Positions 53,703-64,000 of a stretch of DNA of 64,000 nucleotides are shown in pieces. This DNA comes from Neomonachus schauinslandi (taxonomy: Eukaryota; Chordata; Mammalia; Carnivora; Phocidae): positions 54,606,404 through 54,670,403 of the forward strand of contig NC_058408.1 of the NCBI RefSeq assembly GCF_002201575.2, written 5' to 3'. The notes under the pieces are model-generated. The model made no database searches. It saw only the letters and a list, made by a program, of their open reading frames with translations, and was not told the origin of the DNA. The position numbers and the translations under genes are program-made. Position 1 is the first letter of the stretch, and every line of letters starts with the position of its first letter.

Positions 53703-53897
53703 TTTGAAAGTTTGTATTTATTTATTTGAGAGAGAGAGACAGAGGAGCACAAGCAGCGGGGAAGGGCAGAGGGAGAGGGAGAAGCAGGCTCCCCGCTGAG
53801 CAGAGAGTCTGACTTGGGGCTCAATCCCAGGATTCCAGGATCATGACCCCTGAACCGAAGGCAGATGCTTAACTGACTGGGCCACCCAGGCGTCCCT
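53703..53897 (-). mobile_element. CAN SINE
   Basis: TSD GAACAGCCATTT-like (TAACAGCCATTTCTTTG left; GAACAGCCATTTGG right). Confidence 0.92.
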
Positions 53898-54169
53898 GAA
53901 CAGCCATTTGGAAGGCCAGTTACCACAAATAAGCTCTCCAAGTGACTGTGTATGTTGTGAGAAAGGTAGGGATCAGCAGAAGGAGCAGTGGGACACCCAC
54001 AGGTATGGGGCAGAAGGAAGAAAAGAACCCAGCTAAGGTGGAGAAACAATCAGAGGGGCACAGGAGACCCCCAAATGTCAGTATTGCTGCAGCAAGAGTG
54101 AAGCAAGATTCCAGAAAGAGTACAGAATCAACACAAAACGCTGCAATGATATAAACTGTAAAAAAGCGG

Positions 54170-54376
54170 GGGAGCACCTGGGTGGCTCATTTGCTTAAGA
54201 ATCTGCTTTTGACTCAGGTCATGATGCCGGGGTCCTGGGATCGAGCCCACCTTGGGCTCCCTGCTCGGCGGGGAGCCTGCTTCTCCCTCTCCCTCTGCCC
54301 GTCACTCCCCCTGCTCATGCTCTCTCTCTCATGCTCTCGCTCTCAAATAAATAAATAAATAAAATCTTAAAAAAAT
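54170..54376 (+). mobile_element. CAN SINE
   Basis: GGGGAGCACCTGGGTGGCTC start and (AAAT)n tail. Only a weak target copy around ATAAAC. Confidence 0.92.
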
Positions 54377-54384
54377 AAACCATA

Positions 54385-55190
54385 GAGCAGTTATATTTAA
54401 CTTGGGCTGCATTATATTCTTGGCTTTCATTTATTTGTTTTTGTTTTTAGGATATTCACCTTTTTATTCAGTCTTGCTGGTGCAAATAGTAAAATCGTTC
54501 TGACTTCCCTGACCACAGGCTAGCTAGATTTTGTGGAAAAGTTGCTGGGAGATTGAGAGTCTCTTAGGGGGCTCGCTGGACCTGAACTATATCCACAGAT
54601 AATCTTCCAGGCACACAATTTCCCAGCAGGATGCTCAGGGGCCCCTGACATAAGGTCGTCTCCTGATTTTCCATAGTTGATGTTTTCCTGCTTTCACATA
54701 GGGCAAAAAGCCACACAGAAGATAGTTCTTTCTTTTGAGACAGTTTTCCGCCCTGAGCTTTGGTTATAACGTACCAGAGCTGAGATTTTGGACAGGACAC
54801 ACTGTTCTCACTTAAAGCCAGATTGGTTCAGTGAGGTTCAGTGAATGCTGTGCCTCCTCCCTGGTGCTCTCTCACCACTTGATTTTGCTGGTGGGAGAGC
54901 GCAGTTCCATCTTTTAAAATAAAATATATTGTAATGCTTTCTTAATTAAAAACCTTTTGAGTCATGCTTACTGCAATCTGTTACATGGATTTAACTGATC
55001 ATCAGGAAAGAGCTTTTCTGTTCTCTGTGGAATAAAAGAATTCAGAAAGGAAATGAATGGATGAAAATGTTCCAGTAATGAAATCCCTCTCTTTAACAAC
55101 ACATGTCACACTGACGTATTACCCACAGGTACGTTTACTTAACTTCAGTAAAATAAAGAACTAACCAGTCCCTCAGGAAGCCCAGGCTCT
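54385..55190. other. Intergenic, nothing recognised
   Basis: No repeat or gene-like frame identified. Confidence 0.5.
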
Positions 55191-55194
55191 GGGG

Positions 55195-55376
55195 AAGAGG
55201 TGGGTTCACATCCCAGCTCCCACACTCACTGACTGGTCTTTCTTTGAGACTCAGAAACTGAATTTCCTCCTGAGTAATGTGGGGAAATACTAAGCACCTA
55301 GTAGGGCAGGGGAAAGGACTCTATATGTGAAACAGCTACCATACCATCGGGGCACCATAAATAGTGGCTCTTCTTT
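55195..55376 (+). repeat. MIR, cut by a SINE pair
   Basis: GTTCACATCCCAGCTCCCACACTCACTGACTG, then TTTCCTCCTGAGTAATGTGGGG, ending ATAAATAGTGGCTC. The target copy AGTGGTGGCTC resumes at 55801. Confidence 0.78.
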
Positions 55377-55590
55377 TTTTTTAAGATTTTTTTTTTTAAA
55401 GATTTTATTTATTTATTTGACACAGAGAGAATGAGAGAGAGAGAGAGAGCACATGAGAGGGGGGAGGGTCAGAGGCAGAAGCAGGCTCCCTGCTGAGCAG
55501 GGAGCCCGATGTGGGACTCGATCCTGGGACTCCAGGATCATGACCTGAGCCGAAGGCAGTCGCTTAACCAACTGAGCCACCCAGGCGCCC
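55377..55590 (-). mobile_element. CAN SINE, left of a tandem pair
   Basis: Complete body ending GGCGCCC. It lies within the TTTAAGATTTT tail of the next copy. Confidence 0.94.
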
Positions 55591-55800
55591 TTTTTTTTTT
55601 TAAGATTTTATTTATTTATTTGACAGAGAGAGAGAGAGACACAGTGAGAGAGGGAACACAAGCAGGGGGAGTGGGAGAGGGAGAAGCAGGCTTCCCCCCC
55701 CACCGAGCAGGGAGCCTGATGCGGGAATCGATCCCAGGACCCTGGGATCATGACCTGAGCCAAAGGCAGACGCTTAATGACTGAGCCACCCAGGCGCCCC
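55591..55800 (-). mobile_element. CAN SINE, right of a tandem pair
   Basis: Body ending GGCGCCCC. The outer target AGTGG(TGG)CTCTT flanks the pair at about 55365 and 55801. Confidence 0.94.
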
Positions 55801-56017
55801 AGTGGTGGCTCTTTTATCAGGAAATGATTCCTAACCTTGTACCACCGGGCAATGTGAAATAAATTCAGGAGGAACTTTCCTCCTGATGGGGCCCCTTCGC
55901 TCCACTAGACAGACAGATGGAGGAGGAAAGAGCATTAAAGCTTCTGATGTGACACCCTAAGGGCTCTCACACTCATTTTGTAATGTTATCTTCAGGAGAA
56001 GTTTCAGGAGCATTTTA

Positions 56018-56213
56018 TTTTATTTTTTAAAAAGATTTTATTTATTTATTTGACAGAGAGAGAGAGAGAGCATGCACAAGCAGAGGGAGTGGCAGAGGGA
56101 GAGGGAGACTCCCCACTGGGAAAAGAGCCCGATGCTGGACTCGATTCCAGGACCCTGGGATCATGACCTGAGCCGAAGGCAGACGCTTAACAACTGAGCC
56201 ACCCAGGCGCCCC
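56018..56213 (-). mobile_element. CAN SINE
   Basis: TSD TCAGGAGCATTTTA / TCAGGGACATTTTA (one substitution block). Confidence 0.95.
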
Positions 56214-56659
56214 TCAGGGACATTTTAAATCTGAAGAGACTGGGGCATGGCTAGTGACCCACAGAGTGAACAGACCGTGTGGAGGTATCAGGTCCCATCC
56301 TCTTTTTGCTAAAATACACTGACCCCTAAGAGAGCAGAAATATAAGGAATAAGCAAAAGGTACAATGGGAAGAAGCTGAGTAAAATTTTAAGATAAGTTA
56401 TTTAATAATCACTCAAAACAAGTTCAGGCTGATTATTAATCTTCCACTCTTAGACCAAACACAATAAAATGGGAATATTTTAACAACCTTTCATCGTTTT
56501 CTATGGAAAATCTGCTTTTCTGTGAATTCTTCATTGATATAATTCTGAAAGTAAAGTCTATACTAAGTATCTGCCAGGAAATATCATTATGAACTTAATA
56601 TAGATGAGGGCTAAATTTTTACAAATCTGATGTCATCTCAATGAGGTGGGGGTGGGATG

Positions 56660-56780
56660 CCGGGAGGGGATACTGCAGACAGCTCCATAAGCACTTCATT
56701 TCCTCCTCCGTAAAATGGGGTTAATGGTACCAGTCTCTGAGGATGGTCATAAGTTTCAAAATAAAAATAAGTTGGTAAAT
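56660..56780 (+). repeat. MIR-like fragment
   Basis: TTCCTCCTCCGTAAAATGGGGTTAATGGTACC is MIR-like. Confidence 0.6.
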
Positions 56781-57295
56781 GTAAAAACAGGTTTAGGTAT
56801 GAGGGACTATCCAAAAAGATGAAACAACATTGATCTATTTGGGAATTTCCTCAAAAGCCAAAAGTTTGGGTTTGTATGTTTTTACACACAAAACTCAGCC
56901 CACAATGGGCTCTGGTTTAGGCTTATTGTCCAATGCGTCGCTCTGGTGGCAGGAAACTCTCCGAGACCCTCACTGCCCCTCCACTGCATACTGACCTTTT
57001 TAAAATTAGCAATAGATCAGAATAACCTTGACTTCACACCAAAGATCACAAGTGGATTATGCTCCATCAGTAATTACAACTTTTTAGCTTCTGAGAAGCT
57101 ATTATGAACATCGAAACATTTCACAGATTCCCCATGTGAATAGCTGCTGGGTGTGTAATATGAACTGATGGACAAAATACCCACTGACGCTTGGATCTCT
57201 GGGTAATTTGGTCCCAGGCGCTAACTCCTAGCCACCCAGACTCCACGTCTCTATTCCTCCCATTGTCCTCCAGTGTAGTCTTTGAGTGCGTTTTA

Positions 57296-57494
57296 TTTAT
57301 TTTTTTATTTTTTAAAGATTTTATTTATTTATTTGACAGAGAGACACAGTGAGAGAGGGAACACAAGCTGGGGGAGTGGGAGAGGGAGAAGCAGGCTTCC
57401 CGCAGAGCAGGGAGCCCGATGTGGGGCTCGATCCCAGGACCCTGGGATCATGACCTGAGTGGAAGGCAGACGTTTAACGACTGAGCCACCCAAC
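57296..57494 (-). mobile_element. CAN SINE missing the terminal head bases
   Basis: Perfect TSD TTTGAGTGCGTTTTA at 57281-57295 and 57495-57509. The head stops at GAGCCACCCAAC, without GGCGCC. Confidence 0.96.
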
Positions 57495-57689
57495 TTTGAG
57501 TGCGTTTTAAAAAGAAGTATGTTTTTCTTCTTTGATGCAAGCCATGAGAAGCATTGTCCCATAGAAAAATGTAAATAACACGTAGGGTCCCCCCCAAAAA
57601 ACCCATAAATGTCCATTTTGCCTATGTTGTTGCTGTATGGCTACTGTGTCTATGATTTTTTTCCTATGTGAGCATAAGAAGGGAAGCCC

Positions 57690-57832
57690 AAGTCATGTGG
57701 AAGTTGTTTCCATCTTCCCCTTAGCCTTCTGAACCCTACAACCTTTACCAACAATCTTCGCAATATCTTCTCGTGCCCAGCACCGTGCCAGGCACACAGA
57801 ACACCCTCAAATACTTATTGAATGAATTTCCC
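57690..57832 (+). repeat. L2 3' end
   Basis: CCCAGCACCGTGCCAGGCACACAGAACACC and ATACTTATTGAATGAAT. Confidence 0.78.
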
Positions 57833-58030
57833 ACAATTTTTACCACCATGGTAAGAAACACTGCCTAAACATGGTGAGGAAGAGATCACTTTGGGCGCTG
57901 AGCTAGAGTTGCTCATTATTTCTTGCCAGTCCACATCTTCTAAGAGAATCTTGGTCCTGTAGGTTTTTCTAAATAGCGCCCTCACCCCCGCCCCCAAAAC
58001 ACATAACTGAATGGATTAAGGTTGAGTTTC

Positions 58031-58108
58031 CTTTTTTTTTCTTTTCTTTTCTTTTTTTTCTTTTGAGCCAAAGGCAGTCGCTTAACCAACTGAGCCACCC
58101 AGGCGCCC
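58031..58108 (-). mobile_element. Miniature CAN SINE (tail plus head only)
   Basis: A (CTTTT)n tail is joined directly to GAGCCAAAGGCAGTCGCTTAACC and the GGCGCCC head, lacking the body. Perfect TSD TAAGGTTGAGTTTC at 58017-58030 and 58109-58122. Confidence 0.94.
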
Positions 58109-58509
58109 TAAGGTTGAGTTTCTATCCCAAGAAGAGAACTGCAATTGGCTACTGACTGGTGTGGTTGGCTTGAAAGAAGGAGCTCAGCCACCAAATCTCT
58201 CTTGAGAATGTGGTCTGGGAAAGAGACAGAGTCCAGAAGCAGGGCTGTCATGCTGGGGGGTAGGCGCGGGCCTGGGGCGACCATAAGGGGCCAGATGAAA
58301 GCTGAAGTCGGCAGGAAGACACTGGTAAAGTGGAGAACGGAGTCGATACATCAAGAAGGAGAGCTGCCATGAGTGAGATTTTGCAGCTTCTGAGAAGCAG
58401 GGAGAGCGACGGCCTTGATCATTTTTTAAAAGGCCTGTTTCAGTCTCAGTTTAGGGGAATACTTAACCATATTCAGCTTCCTCTCCCCAATGCCCACCCT
58501 TTTATTTAA

Positions 58510-58710
58510 GATTTTTTTTTAAGATTTATTTATTTATTTGAGAGAGAGAGAGCATGTGAGCGAGGCAGGAGAGACAGAGGGAGAGAATCCCAAGCAAACT
58601 CCTTGCTGAGCATGGAACCCAATGAGAGGCTCCATCCCACGACCCCGAGATCATGACCTGAGCTGAAATCAGGAGTTGGATGTTTAACTGACTGAGCCAC
58701 CCAGGCGTCC
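58510..58710 (-). mobile_element. CAN SINE, older copy
   Basis: Diverged body with GAGCTGAAATCAGGAGTTGG and the end CCCAGGCGTCC. Confidence 0.92.
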
Positions 58711-58818
58711 TTTTAAGATCTTATTTTTAAATAATCTCTACACCCAACGTGGGGCTCGAACCTACAACCCCAGGATCGAGAGTCTCATGTTCCACAGACT
58801 GAGCCAGCCAGGTGCCCT
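58711..58818 (-). mobile_element. CAN SINE, short tRNA-Lys-like subtype
   Basis: AATAATCTCTACACCCAACG and GAGCCAGCCAGGTGCCC. It directly abuts the previous copy. Confidence 0.92.
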
Positions 58819-59224
58819 CCCACCATTTTTCCTTTTTCTTTTTTCCTTGAGGAAACATGAAAGAGAATCTGTACCTTGAAACTAAGGAGAATTTCTTTGC
58901 TCTACCCAAGGAATATTTGTGTCAGCAGCCCTCACACCAGCCTCTGAATGAGTCTCGGATTGCCTTCAGGGTTAGTCCGGGACTCTCCGCAATATTCCAG
59001 TTACACTGTTCACCCTGTCTGCTCTGGTCCCACCCAGGAGAGGACACATAATCCCACTCCACTCGACATCCCCACATATGCTGAGACGAATCTAGCCTTC
59101 AAGCTGCTAGTCAATGGATTGTATGGAAGAGAAACATCTGAGGAGCCTTTGTAAAGTTCATTCTTGAGGCTTCCCTGCAACAGTAGTAAATGTAGAAATG
59201 GGATGAAATGGGGAGGCAGAGAGC

Positions 59225-59420
59225 ATTCGGGTCCTGGTCTGTGTACCAGCCACATGACCTGGCACAAGTCAGTTAATCCCTCTGATCCCCAGTCTCTCCA
59301 TTTGTAAAGGAGGGATTACCAACTTTGCCTGGTTTACCTCGGGGTTATTTCGAGAGGGTTAAATGAACTGAGGTTTATGAAAGTGCCCTGTGAGCTCTTT
59401 GGCCCTCATTCAGATGTACG
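59225..59420 (+). repeat. MIR
   Basis: CAAGTCAGTTAATCCCTCTGATCC, TCTCCATTTGTAAAGGAGGG and GGTTAAATGAACTGAGG in MIR order. Confidence 0.82.
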
Positions 59421-59539
59421 TCTTTGGCAGTGTGATAAAGAATCGGAAAGAAGGTGTGTCAGCTCTAGGAAAGTTTCCAGGCTGTGTCTGCTCTTATTAT
59501 AGTAACTAACATTGTTCCTGACAGAAGTACGAGATACCA

Positions 59540-60141
59540 GTATATATATACAATGGAATATTATGCAGCCATCAAAAGGAATGAGATCTTGCCATTTGCA
59601 ACGACGTGGATGGAACTGGAGGGTATTATGTTGAGTGAAATAAGTCAAACAGAGAAAGACATGTATCATATGATCTCACTGATATGAGGAATTCTTAATT
59701 GCAGGAAACAAACTGAGGGTTGCTGGAGTGGGGGGTGGGGTGGGAGGGATGGGGTGACTGGGTGATAGACACTGGGGAGGGTATGTGCTCTGGTAAGCGC
59801 TGTGAATTGTGCAAGACTGTTGAATCTCAGATCTGTACCTCTGAAACAAATAATGCAATATATGTTAAGAAAAAAAAAGAAGAAGGTAGCGGGAGGGGAA
59901 GAATGAAGTGGGGGAAATTGGAGGGGGAGAAGAACCATGAGAGACGATGGACTCTGAAAAACAAACAGGGTTCTAGAGGGGAGGGGGGTGGGAGGATGGG
60001 TTAGCCTGGTGGTGGGTACTGAGGAGGGCACATTCTGCATGGAGCACTGGGTGTTATGCACAAACAGTGAATCATGGAACACTTCATCTAAAACTAATGA
60101 TGTAATGTATGGGGATTAACATAAGAATAAAAAAAAAAAAA
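59540..60141 (+). mobile_element. Young carnivore L1, strongly 5'-truncated
   Basis: Starts GTATATATATACAATGGAATATTATGCAGCC and runs through the ORF2 end and a G-rich 3'UTR, with an internal A-rich tract near 59870 and a final AATAAA plus A tail. A perfect 17-bp TSD AGAAGTACGAGATACCA is at 59523-59539 and 60142-60158. No complete ORF. Confidence 0.96.
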
Positions 60142-60281
60142 AGAAGTACGAGATACCATAAGGTAAGTCCATCAGGGAGGAGTTAAAAAAACAAAAAAAC
60201 CCACGACTGCCTCATGGCACTTGTCGAAGTGAAAATTCTAGTAGAGCAAATAATGATGGAAAATAAACTTTTCCCTTGCCC

Positions 60282-60414
60282 TTTTTTTTTTTTTTAAGTA
60301 GGCTGTATGCCCAGTGTGGAGCCCAAAGCAGGGCTTAAACTCATGACCCTGAGATCAAGACTTGAGCTGAGATCAAGAGTTGGACACTTAACCAACCGAG
60401 CCACCCACGCACCC
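60282..60414 (-). mobile_element. CAN SINE, older short copy
   Basis: AAGTAGGCTGTATGCCCAG and end GAGCCACCCACGCACCCC. Carries a partial duplication of GAGATCAAGA. Confidence 0.9.
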
Positions 60415-60944
60415 CACTTGCTTTTAATTACAGGAAAAAATTATGAATCAGGAAAACAGCTCAAAAGACATTTTCAGATTAATAATTAAATATCTGGTCC
60501 TTAGGGAGGGATTTTTATGTGAACTTGAAAGAAAAATGAGAAAAAGTGTGATCTGTTCAGGTCCCAAAGTGGATCATTATTTTCAAAGACACCAACAACA
60601 AGCAGCATCACTGTGTGGGGGTGAGTTCAGGAAGGTCAGGCTAGCAGAAGACGTAGAAATAACAGCAAAACCCAAATTCTTAAGAAACTCTCAAGAGACA
60701 GTTAATTTTGATCATTTTAAGAATAAAATAAATATGGAATACATCAATTTAAAGAGGAGTAACAATTTTGTAAACTCAGGCATACAAGGATACAGTGTCC
60801 CAGCTCCTGATAGGTTAGAAATCACTGTCCCCCCAACCCTAGCTCTTCCAGCACGATCCATGACAAGTCCCCATGACCCAGGCCCAATGCTCTTTCTCAA
60901 ACGGAACTTTTCTTTGGTCTTTTGAATGAATCTCACTTTTTCTC
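60415..60944 (+). other. Intergenic with a 160-codon open frame, probably not a gene
   Basis: The frame 60443-60925 is the longest uninterrupted one in the window, but it begins near SINE DNA, has no domain I recognise and no splice or promoter context. Most likely chance. Confidence 0.35.
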
Positions 60945-60961
60945 TCTGTGCTTCCTTTTAT

Positions 60962-61114
60962 TTTATTTATTTATTTACTTATTGGAGACATCATCACTTT
61001 TATTCAGATTTTTGAGAGCACTAGAAAAGTAGGTTAACACCTATCTTCTCGAGATAAGAGACCTAAGATTTCCAAGAGCCTTCAAATACGATACTCCTCC
61101 TCCAAGTATAGGGA
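60962..61114 (-). pseudogene. 3'-end retrocopy-like insertion of an unidentified transcript
   Basis: 153 bp flanked by a perfect 17-bp duplication, TCTGTGCTTCCTTTTAT, at 60945-60961 and 61115-61131. Read on the minus strand it has no SINE or L1 features and contains AATAAA (60999-61004) about 15-20 nt before a (TAAA)n A-rich tail. One frame reads GGGVSYLKALGNLRSL before a TAG. This is the form of a 5'-truncated L1-mobilised mRNA copy. I do not recognise the parent gene. Confidence 0.7.
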
Positions 61115-61734
61115 TCTGTGCTTCCTTTTATAGCTCCAGCCCCCTGCCCCATGATCACTAATACCCTGTGGAAATCCTACCTATCAATAGCTGGAAGAAA
61201 ACCAGCTCAATACGCAGTATAATAAGGCTTCATGGAATGTCCATGGACTAGTGGTAGAATCTGTATGACAAAAGTTGCCAACAATATCCTTGTGATGATT
61301 TAAGTGTAGTTTCACTTTAATTGGATGCTAGCATGACGTTTGCAGCTCTCAGGACTCCGTGGAGAGGGCTGTCACTACATCCATTCCTCCCCCCTAAAAG
61401 CCTTCCTCTTGGGGTACAACATGCTTCTGGGCCCCACGGGTCCTGCCCTTGGAAGTCTCTCTCCTCACAGGAAGAAGATGCCCCAGTGCTCAGGACCAGC
61501 TTCCACCTGGACAACCCCGGACAACCCCAGGGGCCAGCTCTGGATGAAGAGAGTGTGCAGGGCTCTCTGGCTTAAGACCCGCCCCCCACCCCTTCCTGTC
61601 GGCTTGGGCGGAGTGGGGGCTTGGGGGGAGGAGCAACAAAGGAAATAGGCGTGGTTAATCTGATGTATGCCTTGTCATTGGACAGAGCCTGAACATCAGA
61701 ACCCAAGGCAGACACAGAGACATGTCTACAGCCC

Positions 61735-61985
61735 CAGTGCCTCAGCCATTGTCAACATGTTATCTCATTAGGTCCCATTACAAATGCCATCTCCCCTGCG
61801 AAGCCTTTCCTGTTCACGAGGAAATCTCCCTCCCCTGGGCTTCTCCAGCACTGAGGTTCCCGGAATAGCCTTACCTGTAGCTACAGCTTGACCACTTCTT
61901 CAGTGTGGGGTCTGTTTCTGACACACTTGGGTAGGCTTCACAGCCCTTAACACATAGTAGGTGCTTAATAATGAATCTTCTGAAT
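61735..61985 (+). repeat. L2 3' end
   Basis: CGAAGCCTTTCCTGTTCACG, GGGGTCTGTTTCTGACAC, CACATAGTAGGTGCTTAATAATGAAT in L2 order. Confidence 0.78.
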
Positions 61986-61989
61986 GATG

Positions 61990-63225
61990 GGCCAGCAAGG
62001 ACACGGATGAAAGGGTCAGCGTGGAGAACGGTGCCATGAGCTCCCAGTTCAGACTGCTTCTTCTCCGCCGCCCCTTTCCTCATCCTCATCTCCATGCTCT
62101 TAAGTTACCATCTTAATTCACCATGCTTTGCAGTAAGCCTCCTGATCTGTAGTGAAATAAAGATATACATGGGACGATCCCATCTGAGACTATGTGTGTG
62201 CATTTGGGGGAAGGGAGTGTGCCCCCAGCAAAGTTTCCTCTCCAGCTGGGAGAGCCCTGCTCCCCCACCCCCAGACCCCAGACACCAGGGAGGTGCCCAG
62301 AGTGTCCTGAGCAGTCTCGAGTATGGTGCCACTGGCTGTTTTCCTTCCTTAGGGCCCTTTTGCTTTCTCCTTCTGCTTGAATTATGTATCTATCCAGGCA
62401 TCTACTGAAAATTTATTGAGCACTTATATCTGCCAGTCACCGGGGACAAAATGGTGAGCAAAGCGATCACAGCCCTGCCTTCATGGGGGTTACATTTTGT
62501 CATGGAAGAACTGCAGGAGAAAATCAGTAGCCAGCCAGCTTACGCCCAATACTGAATGAACAGAAACACAACCTTGAATGGACTTGAACAAGGGACGCTC
62601 CTTACTAATGCCGCTCCCTAGCGCCCCCTGCTGCCTCCATCTTGCACAGGAGGCCCTGGGCCCGCACCTTCCACGCCGGCTCCCGCAACAGGCACAAGTC
62701 TGCACTTGGCTGACACACCCCATGAGCGTCTTCTTGGCTGCCAGCGGCATCTGAGCTGGAGACTCCCCGGCTCCAGGCTCCAGAAAGGAAATGGCCATGG
62801 CACACAGTCTAAGAGCGAATCTGGAGTGGACAGTGTTTCCTCAGAGGGAAAGGGGGCCCCTCGTCCAGGCAAATCCCCGGAGGTGGGGACCGCGGGGTGG
62901 AGGGCGCCGGCCTGAGAGGGCGGTGACAGGCAGGGAGGTGAAGAGTGTGCGGAAGATGTTTATTGCTGTTCATGGGGCTGCGAGTTCGCTGTGTCTTCAG
63001 TGAGCCCTTTGCTTTTAGGAGAGTAGTTCTATTCGATGAAAGGATGCAGTTTCATAACATCAGCTGTAAAAAGCAAAGGGTGTGCATGAGTTTTCCCTCA
63101 CCGAAGGCCTTCATTTAATGGGAAAATAGGAAGCGAGCTCATTTCCTAGAATGTCAGTTCCTGGAGGAAGTGACTGGAGTCTTTCATGTATTCTGGGCAC
63201 TCGGCGGGACTTGGTTTATGCAAGA
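61990..63225. other. Intergenic, moderately GC-rich, no gene recognised
   Basis: Open frames of 60-104 codons overlap on both strands, as expected from GC content. The stretch 62380-62530 resembles an old degraded LINE fragment. No exon of MYOC was recognised. Confidence 0.5.
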
Positions 63226-63320
63226 AGGTGGAAAACCTCAGCATCAGAAGACCTCAGTTTTCTTTCTGGTTCTGTGACCCTGGGAGCGTCCTCTCCTTCT
63301 CTGGGCCTGCAAGTGTCCTT
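63225..63320 (+). repeat. MIR fragment
   Basis: AGACCTCAGTTTTCTTTCTGGTTCTGTGACCCTGGGAGCG matches the MIR 5' part. Confidence 0.6.
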
Positions 63321-63330
63321 GTGGCTTTAG

Positions 63331-63350
63331 CCCCCCCCCCCACCCCCCCT
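63331..63350. repeat. Poly-C run
   Basis: A C-rich run broken once by A. Confidence 0.95.
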
Positions 63351-63556
63351 GGAAGGCTTTGAGAGGGAGCCGGGAGGCAGCAGGCAGAGCTCAAGCCGCT
63401 GGGGCGCAGTGGGTGGTGATGGGGAGGGGGGGGTCAGCGAAGGAAGGCAAGGTGTGGGAGCTCCCTCAGTCCTCATCCCGTCAGGCTCCCGGGGAAGAAG
63501 GGATGGCGAGCCACAAGGATTGAAGAGAGCTCCATAAACCCAACCGCCCCGTTTTC

Positions 63557-63577
63557 TCCCCCCCCCCCCCCCCCCCC
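63557..63577. repeat. Poly-C run (about 21 nt)
   Basis: Uninterrupted C then GGG. Exact length is likely unstable or mis-called. Confidence 0.95.
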
Positions 63578-63579
63578 GG

Positions 63580-64000
63580 GCTTTGCCGGCAGCCACAACG
63601 TTGGGAATGACTGGTGGGTAGCTTTCGCCCGGCGTACAAACCCTGGGTTGGACCAAGTGAAAACGCCAGGGATTGTTCAGCCCTTCACCCCCCACTGGCA
63701 CCCACGGGGCGGGGTGGGGGGGGGCTCAACAGCAGCTGCTCTGCCACAGAAGGCCTGCAGCTCAGGGGAGATGGACCGAGAGGGATGGAGCGTGGGCGAG
63801 GAAGACGAAGGTGCGCACAGCCCAAGGAACTGAGCGGAATTTCAGATGGGAGCTCCTGGGTTATCCGAGGCAGTGCTGGCCCCCCCACGCCCCCCAAAGG
63901 AACTCAGTCCAGGGGAAGTCAGAACGCCGGACCTGAGTCCTGTATTCTTCCCTGACAAGCAGGGTAACCCTGAGCAAACTGAAGGCAGGAAAATTACTTC
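63580..64000. other. GC-rich window end, no gene recognised
   Basis: G- and C-rich with overlapping open frames on both strands; no recognisable protein. The window ends within it. Confidence 0.5.

Noticed and set aside
53621..54049. Minus-strand 142-codon frame
   Set aside because: It runs straight through a CAN SINE; the middle third is translated SINE.
59540..60141. Possible conserved gene end at the ORF reading near 59.5-59.7 kb
   Set aside because: It is the ORF2 end of a truncated L1, shown by the 17-bp duplication and A tail.
60443..60925. 160-codon open frame, longest in the window
   Set aside because: No recognisable domain, no exon or promoter context, begins near SINE DNA, low-complexity composition; most likely chance.
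61300..64000. Possible MYOC first exon or promoter
   Set aside because: Neighbour expected from human synteny, but none of the open frames looks like myocilin; probably beyond the window.

Overview
The window is mammalian nuclear DNA, almost certainly from a caniform carnivore of the arctoid group (bear, seal or mustelid lineage; I cannot choose between them). The evidence is about fifty copies of the Carnivora-specific tRNA-Lys-derived CAN SINE (SINEC) in both orientations, many with visible target-site duplications, plus a young carnivore-type L1 at 59.5-60.1 kb. The master SINE sequence differs from the typical dog SINEC_Cf form.

The one protein-coding gene I can support is VAMP4, the trans-Golgi/endosomal R-SNARE. 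It is complete on the + strand. A GC-rich CpG-island promoter with a probable noncoding first exon lies at about 11.34-11.8 kb. Seven coding exons lie at 14563-14628, 20552-20598, 24131-24181, 28253-28353, 29627-29706, 32493-32544 and 34664-34692. They join in frame across GT-AG junctions into a 141-residue protein with an acidic di-leucine sorting region, an R-SNARE motif and a C-terminal membrane anchor. A probable long 3'UTR with several AATAAA signals runs to about 38.75 kb.

Layout: 1-11.2 kb is repeat-rich intergenic DNA (SINEs, MIR, an MLT1-like LTR, old L1, MER5A). At 11.24-11.35 kb a 13-bp tandem repeat containing an assembly gap sits against the promoter. VAMP4 occupies 11.4-38.8 kb; its introns hold L1M fragments, an MLT1-like LTR, MER20, a Tigger DNA transposon and SINEs. 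From 38.8 kb to the end the DNA is intergenic: L2 with a degraded reverse-transcriptase remnant (39.9-41.3 kb), a candidate broken retrocopy (41.3-42.1 kb), L1 fragments, a dense SINE cluster (46.5-60.4 kb), a small retrocopy-like insertion with target duplication (61 kb), and a GC-rich, poly-C-containing tail (62.6-64 kb). In human, VAMP4 lies between EEF1AKNMT/METTL13 and MYOC; I found no exon of either here.

No CRISPR array, operon, rRNA or functional tRNA gene was seen, and I found no convincing novel gene system. The points most worth checking are the predicted overlapping upstream ORF of VAMP4, the promoter-edge tandem repeat with the gap, inverted SINEs around the first coding exon, the SINE-free 3'UTR block, and the two retrocopy candidates.
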